The notes under the pieces are model-generated. The model was not told where the DNA came from. It searched no databases and was given only the letters and a program-made list of their open reading frames with translations. From Paenibacillus yonginensis (lineage in GTDB: Bacteria > Bacillota > Bacilli > Paenibacillales > Paenibacillaceae): a stretch of DNA of 64,000 nt. The position numbers and the translations under genes were made by a program. Where the stretch lies: contig NZ_CP014167.1 in the NCBI RefSeq assembly GCF_001685395.1, positions 3,734,501-3,798,500 on the forward strand. The letters run 5' to 3'. Of the stretch, positions 62,357 to 64,000 are shown piece after piece; within the stretch, counting starts at the first letter, position 1; every line of letters begins with the position of its first letter.

Positions 62357-64000
62357 TTAATTAAAGGTCTTAGGGAACATGCTGGTGCTCTTCTTAAGCA
62401 GTTCGACAGCTATTTTGCCCGCTTCTGCTCTAGACATGTAACCCTTAGGATTGAAACTGAACTGTGCTTTCTTCTGTCCAGGGACAGTCACCGCGCTGCC
62501 TTCCATAATCTTGGCCTTCGACACAGCTTGAATGGCCGGCTTCGCGTAGTTGTCCATGTTGCCGGAGTCTACAAACGATTTATCCAAAGTTGCACTGAGT
62601 TTGCTGTCATTCAAAGCAAGCTTCAGATTCAGCGCTCTTGCAATCATCACCGCTGCCTGCTCTCGGGTAATCGGCTGATCCGGGCCAAAGAAACCATCTG
62701 TTTGACCGGTAATAATGCCTGCTCTTGCAGCAGTCTCGATGTAATCGTAGCTCCAGGTAGCCGTCGTGATTCCTGGTGAAACGTCACTGAACGATTTTGG
62801 TGTTAAAGAAGTATCCGAGTTGATCGGCAAGTTAAGTCCTTTAACCAGCAGGGAGGCGAATTCTCCGCGAGTGGTTTGGTCATCTGTGCCAAATGCATCT
62901 GTACGGAGGTTAGCCATAATGCCTTTCGCGTACAATGCATTCAGGATATTCCGCGCCCAACCGTGGTTCGTAATATCCGGATATCCCATCCGAAGCTTCA
63001 TGACTTTATAATAACCGAATTCGTCGAATGGTACGGTTACCGTATGGGCTTTCGTATCGACTTCGCCGCCAATGTTCTGCCAAATTCCGTTGTCTGTGTA
63101 ACGGAAGACGGTGATCGTTGTTCCGGCGTCGTCAACGATATTAGGGTCATAAGCAATGGTTAATTCCCCTCGCTGCGAAGGAACAAGCTTTCTTGGTTTA
63201 CTGAACAGCGTAAAGGTACCTTCAACCGAATAAGGAGCAAGACCATTTAATACCGGCTGATCCTGGTAGTCGGCAAGACCTCCGTTCACCCAGTAAATCG
63301 GAGACACCAGCGAGAAGTTTCCTGTCGCAGCCGTGGTCGAGAAGTTTTGAGAAACAACAGCAGGAATATTGATGGCAGGCTGACCGCTCACTTCGGTTGG
63401 CTGACGTCCAATCGTATTGCCGTAGTCGTCTTTACGTCCAACAGCTCCGTCAATCGGATCTGCAATTCCGAACAAAATTTTATTGTTCGGATAATATTTG
63501 GTTACGTCCGTACCTGTTGCGATCGTCTCCAGCACAGTTGCTTTAGGGAACGATAGGGTTAATCCCTTGTTGAATACCGTATATTTGTTGCTTACTTTCT
63601 CGGCCATATATTCGCTATTAACGCCCACAGTAGTCGTATAATACACCGAAAGACTACCTGTCAGATTGCCGCCTGTGCGTTCGATCTGAATTTTGATTGT
63701 ATTAAGCTTATCTGGTTTAAGCCCTACATAATCATAAATGAAACGGTCTTTCATATCCGTTCTTGGAGTAGCTTCATCTTTGCCAATCAGAACTCGGGTA
63801 GCACCGGCAGCTTCAATATCAATATGAACAAAGTTTTTGTTTACTACAATTTGATCCCCGGAGGTAGCCACTGGTGAAATAATTCGATAAGGTTCAACTA
63901 CCCGTTCGATTTCAACCTTTTTCGTTGTACGTGCTCCTGTATCGTTGACCAACTCCAGTGTGTAGAACTGGCTGCCCGGAACATCAAACTTCAAGTCATC
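62357..64000 (-). CDS. SLH-domain surface protein, 5' part beyond the right edge
   Basis: The reading frame is open to the window edge, so the N-terminus is missing; at least 546 residues are visible. An Ig/cohesin-like region comes first (GATRVLIGKDEATPRTDMKD), then a ZU5/beta-type domain (YWVNGGLADYQDQP; GELTIAYDP). Three C-terminal SLH domains complete it (TTRGEFASLLVKGLNL; ITREQAAVMIARALNL; MSRAEAGKIAVELLKK). The protein is secreted and wall-anchored by family analogy. It is the upstream neighbour of the S-layer gene, on the same strand. Confidence 0.9.
   Translation of the reverse strand, partial: DDLKFDVPGSQFYTLELVNDTGARTTKKVEIERVVEPYRIISPVATSGDQIVVNKNFVHIDIEAAGATRVLIGKDEATPRTDMKDRFIYDYVGLKPDKLNTIKIQIERTGGNLTGSLSVYYTTTVGVNSEYMAEKVSNKYTVFNKGLTLSFPKATVLETIATGTDVTKYYPNNKILFGIADPIDGAVGRKDDYGNTIGRQPTEVSGQPAINIPAVVSQNFSTTAATGNFSLVSPIYWVNGGLADYQDQPVLNGLAPYSVEGTFTLFSKPRKLVPSQRGELTIAYDPNIVDDAGTTITVFRYTDNGIWQNIGGEVDTKAHTVTVPFDEFGYYKVMKLRMGYPDITNHGWARNILNALYAKGIMANLRTDAFGTDDQTTRGEFASLLVKGLNLPINSDTSLTPKSFSDVSPGITTATWSYDYIETAARAGIITGQTDGFFGPDQPITREQAAVMIARALNLKLALNDSKLSATLDKSFVDSGNMDNYAKPAIQAVSKAKIMEGSAVTVPGQKKAQFSFNPKGYMSRAEAGKIAVELLKKSTSMFPKTFN

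Overview
The window comes from a spore-forming, flagellated, S-layered Gram-positive bacterium of the Paenibacillaceae, most likely Paenibacillus or a close relative. This rests on the prfB-secA-hpf-flagellar-comF-degSU gene order (shared with Bacillus), an alpha/beta-type small acid-soluble spore protein, very strong AGGAGG ribosome binding sites, a phosphodiester-glycosidase/copper-amine-oxidase-type surface protein, and several large SLH-domain proteins. Almost everything is transcribed from the minus strand; the only confident plus-strand gene lies in the accessory island.

Region 1 (1-9.6 kb) is housekeeping: the argC-argJ-argB arginine genes (argB runs off the left edge), a YitT-type membrane protein, prfB with its programmed +1 frameshift, secA, the ribosome hibernation factor hpf and a cold-shock gene. 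Region 2 (9.7-17 kb) is a low-GC flagellin-modification cluster: a methyltransferase, a CMP-nonulosonate synthetase fused to a KdsC-like phosphatase, a NeuB-type synthase, a Maf/MptE-like flagellin glycosyltransferase and an unknown protein, followed by a decayed IS1182-family element abutting the flagellin terminator. Region 3 (17-32 kb) is the late flagellar and competence block: hag, fliT-like, fliS, fliD, flaG, csrA, fliW, a DUF6470 protein, flgL, flgK, flgN, flgM, yvyF, comFC, comFA, a small membrane protein, degU and degS. The hag leader carries two CsrA-type sites, so the FliW-CsrA-flagellin feedback loop is encoded here complete.

Region 4 (31.6-47.9 kb) is mostly secreted and surface proteins (a NAGPA-domain protein, a 1.2-kb-residue SLH protein, an 855-residue unknown secreted protein). 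Among them are metK, a spore protein gene and a group II intron sitting directly behind the metK terminator. It ends in an S-layer gene lacking its promoter, signal peptide and SLH domains. Region 5 (47.9-57.8 kb) is an accessory island with two tyrosine recombinases, a DUF927 ATPase, a protein with a long Asp/Glu repeat, a RadC-like protein, a possible uracil-DNA-glycosylase-fold protein and several unknowns. Its main operon sits behind a promoter, a leader of about 210 nt and a large terminator hairpin. Region 6 (57.9-64 kb) holds a full-length S-layer gene with tandem translation starts, a small coiled-coil protein and the 3' part of another SLH protein.

The most unusual arrangement is the pair of paralogous S-layer genes in the same orientation on either side of the recombinase island. 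One is complete; the other is an intact 3' cassette beginning exactly where the first repeat domain starts. Recombination in the shared segment would give a new SLH-anchored S-layer protein.
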